From Arthrobacter sp. ISL-72 (GTDB lineage: Bacteria; Actinomycetota; Actinomycetes; Actinomycetales; Micrococcaceae): a stretch of DNA of 64,000 bases. The stretch covers positions 390,877-454,876 of the forward strand of contig NZ_JAGGPP010000006.1 in NCBI RefSeq assembly GCF_018613755.1. Direction: 5' to 3'. Every line of letters starts with the position of its first letter. The first letter of the stretch is position 1. The position numbers and the translations under genes are program-made. Of the stretch, positions 42,153-53,371 are shown piece by piece. The notes beneath the pieces were generated by a model. The model ran no database searches. It was given only the letters and a program-made list of their open reading frames with translations, and had not been told where the DNA came from.

Positions 42153-42914
42153 TCAGCTGTCCTGGCCGGCGCCCTTGCCGAAGTAGTCGGCACCGCCGGC
42201 GTATTCGGTGTGGCCGGTCTCGACGTCGGCAGTCACCATCTTGGCGATCTCTGCGGCGAACTCCGCCACGGAATACAGCTTGCCCGCCTCGGCGCGGCGT
42301 GCCTCGATGGCGCCGGGGTTGGACCGGTCAAGCAGCGTGGCGGTAACAGTTCCTTCGATCATGTCGCCGGAAACCACCACGAAGCTGATGCCCTTTTCTG
42401 CGAGGTTGGGTACGAGGGCGCGCAGGGCATCCTCACCGGCACGCTTGCTGCGTGCCACCGGCTCGTATTCAGGCATGGTGGGAACGGAATCAATGAAGTG
42501 GGCCTGGTGGCTGGTGACGAACACCACGCGGGAGCCTTCACGCATCAGGGGCACGGCGGCGTTCAGCATGTTGACCTGGGCGTCCCGGTTCAGCTTCAGG
42601 GCGTAGCCCTCTTCCATACCCGTTTCCATGCCGCCCGAAGCGTTCAGCACCAGAACGTCCAGCGAACCGAAGTTCTCCATGGCTGCGCTGGCCAGCGCCT
42701 GGACGCCTTCCTGCGTGGTGAGGTCGGCTCCGACCGCAGCGGCGCGGCCGCCTGCTGCCTCGATTTCAGCCACCACCTTATTGGCCCGCGGGGCCTTCTG
42801 GCGGTAGTTCACCACAACTGCAGCACCTTCGGCGGCGAGCAGCTTGGCAACGTCCGCGCCGATTCCCCTCGACGAACCGGTCACGACGGCAGTCTTGTTG
42901 TCCAGCAATCCCAT
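42153..42914 (-). CDS. SDR family oxidoreductase
   Basis: 253 residues from ATG 42914 with AAAGGAG upstream. The NAD(P) motif is AVVTGSSRGIGADVAKLL near residue 8, then LDVLVLNASGG (NNAG-equivalent), VVFVTSHQAHFIDSVPTMPEYEPVARSKRAGEDALRAL with the Ser/Tyr/Lys set spread over this block, and FVVVSGDMIEG. The unusual spacing and the end GHTEYAGGADYFGKGAGQDS are not those of FabG. The substrate is unknown. It stands alone between serB and the Hsp20 gene. Confidence 0.9.
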   Translation of the reverse strand: MGLLDNKTAVVTGSSRGIGADVAKLLAAEGAAVVVNYRQKAPRANKVVAEIEAAGGRAAAVGADLTTQEGVQALASAAMENFGSLDVLVLNASGGMETGMEEGYALKLNRDAQVNMLNAAVPLMREGSRVVFVTSHQAHFIDSVPTMPEYEPVARSKRAGEDALRALVPNLAEKGISFVVVSGDMIEGTVTATLLDRSNPGAIEARRAEAGKLYSVAEFAAEIAKMVTADVETGHTEYAGGADYFGKGAGQDS

Positions 42915-43076
42915 TCGAGCTCCTTTGTTCCAAACGTCCAAAATCTGTGGGTCCGCCATCCATCATGCCAGCGGACAGGAAGATTTTAGTTGTTTGACGT
43001 CAACAAAGAAGCTGGTCCGGGCTAGTCCCGGTGCAGGGAGTCGGGGTTGAACCGGCCTGCAGTGGTTATGCCCGGC

Positions 43077-43493
43077 TTAGCTGGGATCGATCCGGATCTT
43101 GCGCTTCTCAGTGGTTGGCGGCTGTTCCGGCGCCGGAGCGCGGACCTCCAGGACACCGTCCTTGTACGTTGCCGTCACGTCTTCCTCGCGGGCGCCGGGC
43201 GGAAGCGCAACGCTACGTGAGAACGAGCCGTAGCGGAACTCCGAGCGGTATCCGGTCTTGCCCTTGTGTTCGGATTTCTCCTCGCGCTCGGTTTTGATGT
43301 GAAGCATGCCGTCCGCAACGGAAACGTCAACGTCCTTCTCAGGATCAAGGCCAGGCACTTCCGCGCGCACGACGAGGGCGTTTCCGTCCATGAACTGCTC
43401 CACGCGCATTGAGGACATTGTGGGATCTCCTTCGAGTAAACGCCGAAACGGCTCCAGTACGTCCGATGGCATCCACTTATTGAGATCGGCCAT
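43077..43493 (-). CDS. Hsp20/alpha-crystallin family small heat shock protein
   Basis: 138 residues from ATG 43493, where AGGAG sits five bases upstream. The alpha-crystallin domain is clear: ALVVRAEVPGLDPEKDVDVSV, MLHIKTEREEK, YGSFSRSVALPPGAREEDVTATYKDGVLEVRAPAP, with the A-x-x-x-n-GVL motif. A C-terminal tail follows, ending EKRKIRIDPS with an I-x-I motif. It is an ATP-independent holdase. No CIRCE or HAIR heat-shock element is seen; an unexplained inverted repeat lies ~60-100 nt upstream. Confidence 0.95.
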   Translation of the reverse strand: MADLNKWMPSDVLEPFRRLLEGDPTMSSMRVEQFMDGNALVVRAEVPGLDPEKDVDVSVADGMLHIKTEREEKSEHKGKTGYRSEFRYGSFSRSVALPPGAREEDVTATYKDGVLEVRAPAPEQPPTTEKRKIRIDPS

Positions 43494-43553
43494 GACAGCT
43501 CCTAGTGTTGTTTCCCGCAATTTATGGCCGGCGCGGACACGGGACCCGCCGGT

Positions 43554-43594
43554 ATGCCCATTACACACCGGAGCTAAGGGCGTGTAATGGGCAT
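43554..43594. promoter_or_regulatory. 13-bp inverted repeat upstream of the hsp20 gene
   Basis: ATGCCCATTACAC (43554-43566) and GTGTAATGGGCAT (43582-43594) are perfect complements, separated by 15 nt. The spacing and AT-containing arms suggest a protein-binding site. A second smaller hairpin (GGTCCCCC/GGGGAGACC, 43597-43619) lies beside it toward fabG. The function is not known. Confidence 0.7.
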
Positions 43595-43645
43595 TAGGTC
43601 CCCCTTTTGCGGGGAGACCCCGGCGGGCCGAAAATCAGGAAAAGG

Positions 43646-44939
<1,294 letters not shown>

Positions 44940-44943
<4 letters not shown>

Positions 44944-45200
44944 ACATTTTTGACCTCGCCGGAGGCGGGGCCGGGCCCGCGGAAACAGCAGCAGCCGTGT
45001 GCTCCAGGAAGGGCTGCAGGTCCGGGGCGGCCTGGCAGCTGCTATGGAACAACCCCAAGATCCACACACCTGAGCGCCGCAAGATCTGGCTTGCCTGCGA
45101 CGACCACCGGCTGTGGCTGGAAGACTACTTGCAGACCCGGGCCCTATGGAAAGAGACCGTCCCGTTGGATCTTGCCGCTGCGCCGGGCAGGGACAGCTGA
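44940..45200 (+). CDS. Small Cys-containing hypothetical protein, 86 aa
   Basis: Begins MNIFDLAGGGAGPAETAAAV. Contains CSRKGC, then CDDH at the other end of a basic helical stretch (RRKIWLACDDHRLWLEDYL), a spacing that could bind a metal. No known family comes to mind. It overlaps DUF3099 by four bases, and surf1 starts on the very next base after its stop, so it appears to be the middle gene of a DUF3099-small protein-SURF1 operon. Confidence 0.75.
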
Positions 45201-46067
45201 ATGTACCGTTTCCTCTTCTCCAGCAAATGGCTGGGCTATTTGTTGCTGGCTGCGATCTTTGCCACCGCCTGCGTGTTCCTGGGCCGCTGGCAGATGGACC
45301 GCAGGGCAGAGACCCTGGCGGAAATCAACCGCGTCACGTCAAACTACTCCGCCACTCCCTTGCCTTTCGCTGCTGCCGAAGCGCAGTTTTCCCGGCTGGA
45401 TGCCGACAAGGAGTGGACCCAGGTTGAATTGAAGGGCCGCTACGACGTCAACGGACAGCGCATCGTGCGCAACCGTCCCCTCAACGGCCAGCCGGGCTAC
45501 GAAGTGGTTGTTCCCTTCAAACTCAATTCCGGGCAGACGGTTGTGGTTGACCGCGGCTGGTTGCCGATCGGGAACAACACCCCTGGACGCCCGGACTCCA
45601 TTCCGGAACCGCCCTCGGGTGAAGTCGCTGTGGTGGTGCGCCTGAAGCCGGGCGAACCCGAGCTCCAGCGCGGCGCCCCCGACGGGCAGCTGGCGTCCAT
45701 CGACCTTCCGGCCTACGCCGCCCAGCTTGGTTATCCCGTGCTGACCGGAGCGTACGGGCAGCTCGCCTCCGAGACGCCGGCCGCCGCGACGATGCCGTAC
45801 CCGTTCCCGAAGCCCTCCGTGGAAGAAGGAACTCACCTCTCCTATTCACTGCAGTGGTTTGCTTTTGGTGTGTTGATGTTCGTGGGCTTTGGCTACGCGG
45901 CGCGGCAACAGGCGCGCAACGCGGAAATCGACGCCCAGGACGCCGCGGAGGACAGTACGCCCGAATACGCGGTGGCGGCCAACCGCCGTCGTCCGGCTCC
46001 CCGGAAGCGGAAGCAGCCGACGGCGGAGGAAGAGGAAGACGCGATCCTGGACGCCCAGGGGTACTGA
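45201..46067 (+). CDS. SURF1 family cytochrome oxidase biogenesis protein
   Basis: 288 residues. N-terminal membrane helix (GYLLLAAIFATACVFLGRWQMDRR) and C-terminal helix (LQWFAFGVLMFVGFGYAAR) flank an extracytoplasmic domain with KGRYDVNGQRIVRNRPLNGQ and VVVDRGWLPIG, all SURF1 signatures. A Lys/Arg/Glu-rich tail follows. SURF1 helps insert heme a into the oxidase. ctaA and ctaB for heme A synthesis lie later in this window, so the same pathway is represented twice. Confidence 0.93.
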   Translation: MYRFLFSSKWLGYLLLAAIFATACVFLGRWQMDRRAETLAEINRVTSNYSATPLPFAAAEAQFSRLDADKEWTQVELKGRYDVNGQRIVRNRPLNGQPGYEVVVPFKLNSGQTVVVDRGWLPIGNNTPGRPDSIPEPPSGEVAVVVRLKPGEPELQRGAPDGQLASIDLPAYAAQLGYPVLTGAYGQLASETPAAATMPYPFPKPSVEEGTHLSYSLQWFAFGVLMFVGFGYAARQQARNAEIDAQDAAEDSTPEYAVAANRRRPAPRKRKQPTAEEEEDAILDAQGY

Positions 46068-46070
46068 CCG

Positions 46071-46550
46071 GTGAGTCTGGATGCCGTTCCTGCACCGGTG
46101 AAAAACGTGAAGCGCGCCCTCATCGCTTTGGGCGCCGAGGACACCGTGACCGTGTTCGAATCGAAAGTCCCGACGGCGGCCGCGGCAGCCGCGACCCTCG
46201 GCTGCGACGTCGCGGCGATCACCAACAGTCTGGTGTTCGACCTCGACGGCACCCCGCTGCTCATCCTGGCCAGCGGCGCCGCCAAAGTGGATGTCCGCAA
46301 AGTTGCCGAGCAGCTGGGCACCGGCAAAATCCGCCGGGCTTCCCCCGAGTTCGTCCTGGAACACACAGGCCAGGAAGTAGGAGGCGTAGCCCCGGTAGGA
46401 CACCCGGCAAAAATCCGAACCCTGCTGGACGAGTCACTACAGGACCACGAAGTCCTCTGGGCAGGAGCAGGAGACCACAACTCGATGTTCAGCATCAGCT
46501 ACGAAGACCTCAGCAGGATCACAGAAGCTAAGGAGATGCCCGTCCGCTAG
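46071..46550 (+). CDS. YbaK/EbsC family aminoacyl-tRNA deacylase-like protein
   Basis: 159 residues, GTG start three bases after the SURF1 stop. Motifs: FESKVPTAAAAAATLGCDVAAITNSLVF, LASGAAKVDVRKVAEQLG, and HTGQEVGGVAPVGHPAKIRTLLDESL, typical of YbaK/ProX deacylases that hydrolyse mischarged Cys-tRNA(Pro) or Ala-tRNA(Pro). Likely last gene of the DUF3099-SURF1 unit. It ends three bases before the convergent ABC-F gene; no terminator is visible there. Confidence 0.93.
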   Translation: MSLDAVPAPVKNVKRALIALGAEDTVTVFESKVPTAAAAAATLGCDVAAITNSLVFDLDGTPLLILASGAAKVDVRKVAEQLGTGKIRRASPEFVLEHTGQEVGGVAPVGHPAKIRTLLDESLQDHEVLWAGAGDHNSMFSISYEDLSRITEAKEMPVR

Positions 46551-46553
46551 GGC

Positions 46554-48152
<1,599 letters not shown>

Positions 48153-48496
48153 AGCAGGTGAGGCCTTTCAACAGGGAACGCTGCGGCACAACGGAGGGAA
48201 GCTGGGCGGGGCCGGAGCAGTGCGGCCGAGAGCACGACCTTTACCAGTCTACCGGCCCATCCCCTGCCTTATTAACCGCTCAAATAACCGGCCTCACTAG
48301 TCCTGTCGCCAAGGCGTCTGCTGCAACGGCGTCCGGCCTTTTGTCCGGACCGTCCAGAGGCATCCCTCTCCCTTAGTCGATCTCCTACAAAATAGGGCCC
48401 ATCCGAGGGAAGTATCGTCGAAATTGGGAAAGGCCGCCTTTAGGCAGCGGCTCATCCCCATAGCACCGCACTTGCACTCACTGACAGGACCGCCCC
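48153..48496. other. Divergent intergenic region between ABC-F and bioY genes
   Basis: 344 bp without a convincing gene. On the ABC-F strand, TAGACT with an upstream TTAATA could be a promoter leaving a leader of about 90 nt. A short hairpin (GTCCGG/CCGGAC at 48331-48350) and a weak GC-rich stem (around 48433-48451) lie nearer bioY. No biotin-repressor palindrome was recognised. Confidence 0.6.
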
Positions 48497-49162
48497 ATGA
48501 CAAAGACTGACAACGCCGTCACCAGCCAGGCCGCCCCGCGCCGGAACCGCTGGAACGCCACGGATCTCGGCCTCATCGCCGTCTTTGCCGCCCTTGTGGC
48601 CGGCTCCGCACTCATTGCCGCCATTCCGGTGGGAGGCCTGGGCGTTCCCATCACCCTGCAGACGCTCGCCGTCATGCTGGCCGGCCTGGCGTTGGGCCCC
48701 GGCCGGGCGTTCGCCGCCGTCGGTCTCTACACTTTGCTGGGACTGGCCGGGCTGCCCATCTTCAGCGGGGGCCGCAGCGGACTGGGAATCCTCGCGGGGC
48801 CCTCCGCGGGCTACATCATCGCCTTCCCGTTGGCTGCCGCCGCCGTGGGCTGGCTGACCACCATCGTGCTTCGCCGCACCTTGAAGTACCGCGGTCTGCT
48901 CCTCTTCGCCGCGGCCATGGCCACGAGCATCGTACTGGTCCACGGCCTGGGCGTACTGGGCATGATGCTCAACGCCAAGCTGGACCTCTCGAAGGCCTTC
49001 CTCCTGGACCTCGCCTACTACCCCGGCGACATCATCAAGAACGTCCTGGCCGTCACCATCGCCCTGGCCCTGCACAAGGCGTTCCCGGATCTCCTGATCC
49101 GTCGCACCGCCGCTGCCAAGACAGGTGTCCGGAACCCCGGGGCGGGCCAGGCAGGAAGCTAG
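48497..49162 (+). CDS. bioY: Biotin ECF transporter substrate-binding subunit BioY
   Basis: 221 residues, six membrane helices. Family motifs: VPITLQTLAVMLAGLALGPGRAFAAVGLYTLLGLAGLPIFSGG and YIIAFPLAAAAVGWL, the BioY signature. An N-terminal polar lead (TKTDNAVTSQAAPRRNRWNATDLG) precedes the first helix. It binds biotin with high affinity in the membrane. The ATPase and EcfT genes follow at once, making a complete biotin uptake system. Confidence 0.95.
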   Translation: MTKTDNAVTSQAAPRRNRWNATDLGLIAVFAALVAGSALIAAIPVGGLGVPITLQTLAVMLAGLALGPGRAFAAVGLYTLLGLAGLPIFSGGRSGLGILAGPSAGYIIAFPLAAAAVGWLTTIVLRRTLKYRGLLLFAAAMATSIVLVHGLGVLGMMLNAKLDLSKAFLLDLAYYPGDIIKNVLAVTIALALHKAFPDLLIRRTAAAKTGVRNPGAGQAGS

Positions 49163-49163
49163 C

Positions 49164-49928
49164 ATGGGCGGCATCGTTCTGGACGGAGTTACAGTCCGGG
49201 TGGCCGTGGACGGCCGTCCGCAGCCCAGGACGCTCCTGGACGGCATTTCCCTGGACCTTAACGAACAGCGGATCGGTGTGATCGGAGCCAACGGATCCGG
49301 GAAGTCCACCCTCCTGCGGCTCCTCAACGGCCTCGTGGCGCCGAGCCTTGGAACCGTCACGGTTGACGGCGCAGATACCGTCAGGTCCGTGCGCGCCGTG
49401 CGGCGGCAGGTGGGTTTTGTGTTCACGGACCCGCTCTCCCAGCTGGTGATGCCCACCGGCCGGGAGGACGTGGAGCTGTCCCTGCGGCGTTCGGTCCGGA
49501 ATTCGAAGGTGCGCCGGGACGCTGCCGAGGCGGTCCTTAACCGCTTTGGGCTCCTGCCTCTGGCAGACCAAAGCATCTACGAGCTCTCGGGCGGCGAACG
49601 GCAGCTGATGGCCCTTGCCGCCGTCCTGGCGGTGGAACCGGCGGTACTGGTCCTGGACGAGCCGTCCACGCTGTTGGACCTTCGCAACCGTGAGCTGCTG
49701 CGCCGGACCATCGCCGGCCTTGGCCAGCGGGTCGTGATGTCCACCCACGACCTGGAGCTGGTCCGCGACATGGACCGCGTCCTGGTGGTGGAGTCCGGGC
49801 AGGTGGTGTTCGACGGCGGTGCGGACGCCGCCGTCGAACACTACCGGGCGCTGACCGCAGGCATACCCGCGGGCACAACTGTTGCTCGCGGCGCCACAGT
49901 TCCGCAGGGCCAGCCGGAGGAAGCGTGA
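49164..49928 (+). CDS. bioM: ECF transporter ATPase subunit (BioM-like)
   Basis: 254 residues from ATG 49164, with AGGAAG upstream and one base after the bioY stop. Walker A GANGSGKSTLLRLLNGL, Q-loop FVFTDPLSQLVMPT, signature LSGGERQLMALAAVL, Walker B VLVLDEPSTLLD, and H-loop STHDLEL are all visible. The Ser-containing Q-loop region and position between bioY and EcfT identify it as the ATPase of a biotin-type ECF transporter. Confidence 0.93.
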   Translation: MGGIVLDGVTVRVAVDGRPQPRTLLDGISLDLNEQRIGVIGANGSGKSTLLRLLNGLVAPSLGTVTVDGADTVRSVRAVRRQVGFVFTDPLSQLVMPTGREDVELSLRRSVRNSKVRRDAAEAVLNRFGLLPLADQSIYELSGGERQLMALAAVLAVEPAVLVLDEPSTLLDLRNRELLRRTIAGLGQRVVMSTHDLELVRDMDRVLVVESGQVVFDGGADAAVEHYRALTAGIPAGTTVARGATVPQGQPEEA

Positions 49929-50593
49929 GCGGCCACGGGTTCCTGCTGGTCAACTACGTGCCGGGCACGTCGCTGATCCACCGGGCGCCGCTCTGGCTTA
50001 AGTTCCTGGTGGTAGTGGGCTGCGGCATGGGCTCCTTCCTGGTGGTGGACTGGGTGGTTGCCGCGGCTGTACTGGGCCTGATGTGCGCGCTCTTCCTCCT
50101 CAGCGGTGCCGGGGTACGGCGGCTGTACCAGGCGGTCCGGCCGATCCTTCCCGTGCTGCTGGCCATCGGGCTGTTCCAGTGGTGGCAACTGGGCGGTCCT
50201 GTCGCCGCCCGGATCGTCCTTAACATCCTGGTCTGCGTGGTGGCCGCTTCACTGCTGACCGCCACCACGCCGATGCAACGGCTTCTCGACGGCGTCGTCT
50301 CGCTGGCGGTGCCTTTCCGCCGCTTCGGCGCGGACCCGGAACGCTTCGCCCTGACCATCGCGATCATGCTCCGCAGCATCCCGTTCATTGCCGGCGCCTA
50401 CGCAGACGTCAGGGATTCAGCCCGGGCACGCGGACTCGAACGCAACCCCCGGGCATTGGTCCTGCCCGTGTTCATCACGACCGTGGCCTATGCCCGCCAG
50501 ACCGGGGATGCCCTGACCGCCCGCGGCCTGGGTGAACCCGATGACGATGACCACCCCGATAACGCAGGCGACGACGGGCAGGGCACCCGCTAG
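49925..50593 (+). CDS. bioN: ECF transporter transmembrane subunit EcfT (BioN-like)
   Basis: 222 residues, GTG start overlapping the ATPase stop by four bases. Several membrane helices (PLWLKFLVVVGCGMGSFLVV, AAAVLGLMCALFLLSG, PVLLAIGLFQWWQLG, VLNILVCVVAASLLTA) precede the coupling motif SARARGLERN, an Ala-Arg-Gly signature for contact with the ATPase. It completes the bioYMN transporter and is convergent with the thiolase gene, overlapping it by four bases. Confidence 0.92.
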   Translation: MSGHGFLLVNYVPGTSLIHRAPLWLKFLVVVGCGMGSFLVVDWVVAAAVLGLMCALFLLSGAGVRRLYQAVRPILPVLLAIGLFQWWQLGGPVAARIVLNILVCVVAASLLTATTPMQRLLDGVVSLAVPFRRFGADPERFALTIAIMLRSIPFIAGAYADVRDSARARGLERNPRALVLPVFITTVAYARQTGDALTARGLGEPDDDDHPDNAGDDGQGTR

Positions 50594-51846
50594 CTGCTGC
50601 CCGCGGCTTGGTCCAGCCGTTCGTACCCCAGCCGTTCGTACCTAAACAAAGCGGCCGTGCCCATGCCCCCGGCGATGCTGATCATGGCCAGCGCCAGCCG
50701 CCCTGCCTGGGCACTACCACTCCGCGCCTGTGCGAGGAGCCGCGTCACGAGGACAGCGCCGGAGGCCCCGTACGCATGGCCCAACGCCAGCGCACCGCCG
50801 TCGAGGTTTGCCCGCTCAGCGTCGATGCCGAGCTCGTCCAGGCAGGCGAGCGTCTGCGAGGCGAACGCCTCATTGAATTCCACCAGGTCCACGTCCGCAG
50901 CGGCAACGCCGTGCTCCGCGAGGAGCCGGCGGGCCGCGGCGGCGGCACCCATGCCCAGAACGCGCGGGTCCACCCCCGCGGTGTCGGTGCCGAGCACCAG
51001 GAGCCCGTCCGCTGCCCCCAGTTCCCGCGCCCGCTGCAGGGAGGTAATCACGACGGCGGACGCACCGTCCGCATCGAAGCAGGAGTTCCCGGCGGTAACC
51101 GTCCCGCCTTCCGCGAACGCCGGCGGGAACCGTCCCATCAGGGCGGCGGACAAGCTGGCGCGGGGGCCGTCGTCGGACGCGACCTCACCGGCTGCGGTCT
51201 CCAACGGCACGATTTCGCCGGCATAGCGTCCTGCCGTCGCGGCGGCCAGGGACCGCCGGTGGCTCTGCAACGCGAACAGGTCCTGCCGGCCGCGGCTGAT
51301 GCCGAATTCCGCGGCCACGTTCTCCGCCGCGGTCCCCATGTCCGGATCGCCGTAGCCCAGCGGGACGAACTGCGCGCGGCGGAAAAACTCGGGGCAGCCG
51401 TCGGCCCCCCTGTTCGCCCGCAGCGGGGCTGTGCTGATGCTCTCGACCCCGCCCGCAAGGTACGTGCCGTTGCCTCCGGCTGCCACCAGCCGCGCCGCGA
51501 GCACGATGGCGTCCAGCCCGGAGCCGCACTGCCGGTCCACGGTGACACCGGGGACGCTGACGGGCAGTCCGGCCGCGAGGGCTGCCAGGCGCGCAACATT
51601 GCCGCCGGCACCCACGGCATTGCCGATCACGACGTCGGTGACGCCGGCTGAGGGCAGGCCGGACTCCGCCAGCAGGCCGCCCAGGACGGGCGCCAGGAGT
51701 TCATGCGCGCGAAGCTCCCTGAACGCGCCGTTGACGCGCCGGATGGGAGTGCGCAGGGCAGCGATGACCACCGGCTGGCGGTCATCCGGCAGCGCTCCCC
51801 CGGTGCCCTGCGGGCCCGGCAACTGCTCTGCGGTGGACTTAGCCAA
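50590..51846 (-). CDS. Thiolase family protein
   Basis: 418 residues, TTG start with AGGA nine bases upstream, overlapping the AMP-ligase stop by eight bases. The nucleophile cysteine is in VDRQCGSGLDAIVLAARLV, later HVxG-like DLVEFNEAFASQTLACL, and NLDGGALALGHAYGASGAVLVTRL. The final conserved block LALAMISIAGGMGTAALF has Ile instead of the usual second catalytic Cys (CxGGGxG), so cleavage activity may be altered. It pairs with the AMP-dependent ligase, suggesting joint acyl-CoA metabolism. Confidence 0.9.
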   Translation of the reverse strand: MAKSTAEQLPGPQGTGGALPDDRQPVVIAALRTPIRRVNGAFRELRAHELLAPVLGGLLAESGLPSAGVTDVVIGNAVGAGGNVARLAALAAGLPVSVPGVTVDRQCGSGLDAIVLAARLVAAGGNGTYLAGGVESISTAPLRANRGADGCPEFFRRAQFVPLGYGDPDMGTAAENVAAEFGISRGRQDLFALQSHRRSLAAATAGRYAGEIVPLETAAGEVASDDGPRASLSAALMGRFPPAFAEGGTVTAGNSCFDADGASAVVITSLQRARELGAADGLLVLGTDTAGVDPRVLGMGAAAAARRLLAEHGVAAADVDLVEFNEAFASQTLACLDELGIDAERANLDGGALALGHAYGASGAVLVTRLLAQARSGSAQAGRLALAMISIAGGMGTAALFRYERLGYERLDQAAGSS

Positions 51847-53311
51847 GGCGTCGGATCCTGGTATCGCCGGCCTCGATCCAGTCCAGCAGCAGCTGCCTGC
51901 TGACCTTCCCGCGGTCCGTCACCGGCAGCTCCGTCAGGGCAAAGTACTGCAGCGGCCGCTTATCCCGGGGCAGGACATCATCCAGTCCGGCCTTGAGCTG
52001 TGTTGCCGTGATGCCGCCGTGGGACGGAACCACTCCCGCAACCACCCGCTGGCCTCGGACGTCGTCGGACATGCCCGAGGCGACGGCAGCGGCCACTCCG
52101 GGGACGGAGGCAAGGGCGAGTTCCACCTCATGCGGGTACACGTTCTTGCCGGCCGTGATGATCATGTCCGACCGCCGGCCCAGGATGTGCAGCTCACCGT
52201 CCCGCAGGTACCCCTGGTCACCCACGGTGTACCAGCCGTCAAAGCTGCGGAGGGCCTGGCCGTCGTCGCCCCAGAGGTAGCCGTTGCTGACCATGCCGCT
52301 GCGGACGCAGATGTTGCCGTCCGTGCCGTCCGGAAGCTGCGAGCCGTCGTCGTCGAGGATCCTGACGTCGACGCCGGGGAACGGCTTTCCGATTCCCGTT
52401 CCGCCGGCGTCCAGCGGCGCTCCGGAGCGCAGTCCCGCGCCGGAAACGAAGCTCAGCTCGGAGGCGCCGTAGTATTCGAAGATGGTGGCCCTGGGCGCCC
52501 AGCGGCGGGCTGCCTCCAGAGTGCGGGCATCCAGCTTGGACCCGGCGCAGATGATGGACGTGATACCCGAGGCATCCACGCACCCGGCCAGCCCGCGCTC
52601 GCTCAGCAGCCGCAGCATGGTGGGGACCAGCACCAGCCTGGTGATGCCGTCGTGGGTGATGGCGGTGTGCACGTCGCCAACGTCGAACGACTCCAGGGTA
52701 TGGAATTCGGAGCCGGCATACAGGCATTCGGAGAGCGCGTACAGGTTGAGGCTGGCGGCCAGCGGGCCCGGGGCAAGGGTCTTGTCCCGCTGCGTCAGGC
52801 CGAAGAACTCGATGGACGCGTCAAAGGACAGCTGCCACGAACGCCGCGACCGAGTGAACGCCTTGGGCACGGACGTGGTGCCGGAGGTCAGCCCGATCAG
52901 GAAGGGCGACTCCGGGCTGCCGTCCCGGAGTTCGGTGTCCTGCAGTTCGCTGTCTCGCAGTTCGCCGTCCCGCGGTTCGCCGGGTCCATGCTGGTTTGGC
53001 CGGTGCTGGTTTGGCCGTTGCTGCGCCCCCACGGCGGAGGTCAGCCGGGCCGTAATGTCTGCCTGCAACGGCCCGGGCCAGGTGGGATCGAGGACGGCAC
53101 ACTGCCGGTCGCCGGCCACCGCGCCCGCGAAGGACACGGCAAAGTCCACTGAGTTCGGTTGGGCCAGAACCGTCACGGCGCCGGACTCCGCCGTCCGCGC
53201 CTCCGCGGCGTCCCGTAGCGCGGCCCAGCTAAGGTGCCGGCCCGCCACGACGACGGCGGTGTCGTCGGGGCGGTCATCGGCCCATTGTTGAAGTCTGTTG
53301 AGGAAAGGCAT
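51839..53311 (-). CDS. AMP-dependent acyl-CoA synthetase/ligase (ANL family) with repeat insert
   Basis: 490 residues from ATG 53311; TAAAGT is seven bases before it. Adenylation motifs: GLTSGTTSVPKAF at ~140-152, EYYGASELSF, the VDVRILDDDG block, and YTVGDQGYLRDGELHILGRRSDMIITAGKNVYPHEVE with the hinge. C-terminal Lys in RGKVSRQLL. Residues 98-132 are low-complexity pentad repeats (see repeat entry). It activates a carboxylic acid to acyl-AMP and acyl-CoA; the substrate is unknown. Co-transcribed with the thiolase, divergent from the YpfJ-type peptidase. Confidence 0.92.
   Translation of the reverse strand: MPFLNRLQQWADDRPDDTAVVVAGRHLSWAALRDAAEARTAESGAVTVLAQPNSVDFAVSFAGAVAGDRQCAVLDPTWPGPLQADITARLTSAVGAQQRPNQHRPNQHGPGEPRDGELRDSELQDTELRDGSPESPFLIGLTSGTTSVPKAFTRSRRSWQLSFDASIEFFGLTQRDKTLAPGPLAASLNLYALSECLYAGSEFHTLESFDVGDVHTAITHDGITRLVLVPTMLRLLSERGLAGCVDASGITSIICAGSKLDARTLEAARRWAPRATIFEYYGASELSFVSGAGLRSGAPLDAGGTGIGKPFPGVDVRILDDDGSQLPDGTDGNICVRSGMVSNGYLWGDDGQALRSFDGWYTVGDQGYLRDGELHILGRRSDMIITAGKNVYPHEVELALASVPGVAAAVASGMSDDVRGQRVVAGVVPSHGGITATQLKAGLDDVLPRDKRPLQYFALTELPVTDRGKVSRQLLLDWIEAGDTRIRRLG
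52927..53016. repeat. Two families of 15-bp in-frame tandem repeats in the AMP-ligase gene
   Basis: Four units like GCAGTTCGCTGTCTC (52927-52986) and two like GGTGCTGGTTTGGCC (52987-53016) run in tandem. On the coding strand they make pentapeptides such as ELRDS, ELQDT, ELRDG, QHRPN. The insert keeps the frame and lies just before the P-loop of the ligase. Confidence 0.9.
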
Positions 53312-53318
53312 CGGATCA

Positions 53319-53324
53319 ACTTTA
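53319..53324 (-). promoter_or_regulatory. -10 box of the AMP-ligase gene (leaderless)
   Basis: TAAAGT on the reverse strand is seven bases before ATG 53311. Confidence 0.5.
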
Positions 53325-53359
53325 CCGGCGCTGACGGGTCCAGCGCGGGGTGCTCCCGC

Positions 53360-53365
53360 TATTGT
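53360..53365 (+). promoter_or_regulatory. -10 box of the YpfJ-type peptidase gene (leaderless)
   Basis: TATTGT is six bases before ATG 53372. It lies only 36 bp from the divergent box of the AMP-ligase gene. Confidence 0.5.
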
Positions 53366-53371
53366 GACACT

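Noticed and set aside
42985..43076. tRNA-like GGTTGAACC segment
   Set aside because: No acceptor, D or anticodon stem can be formed around it.
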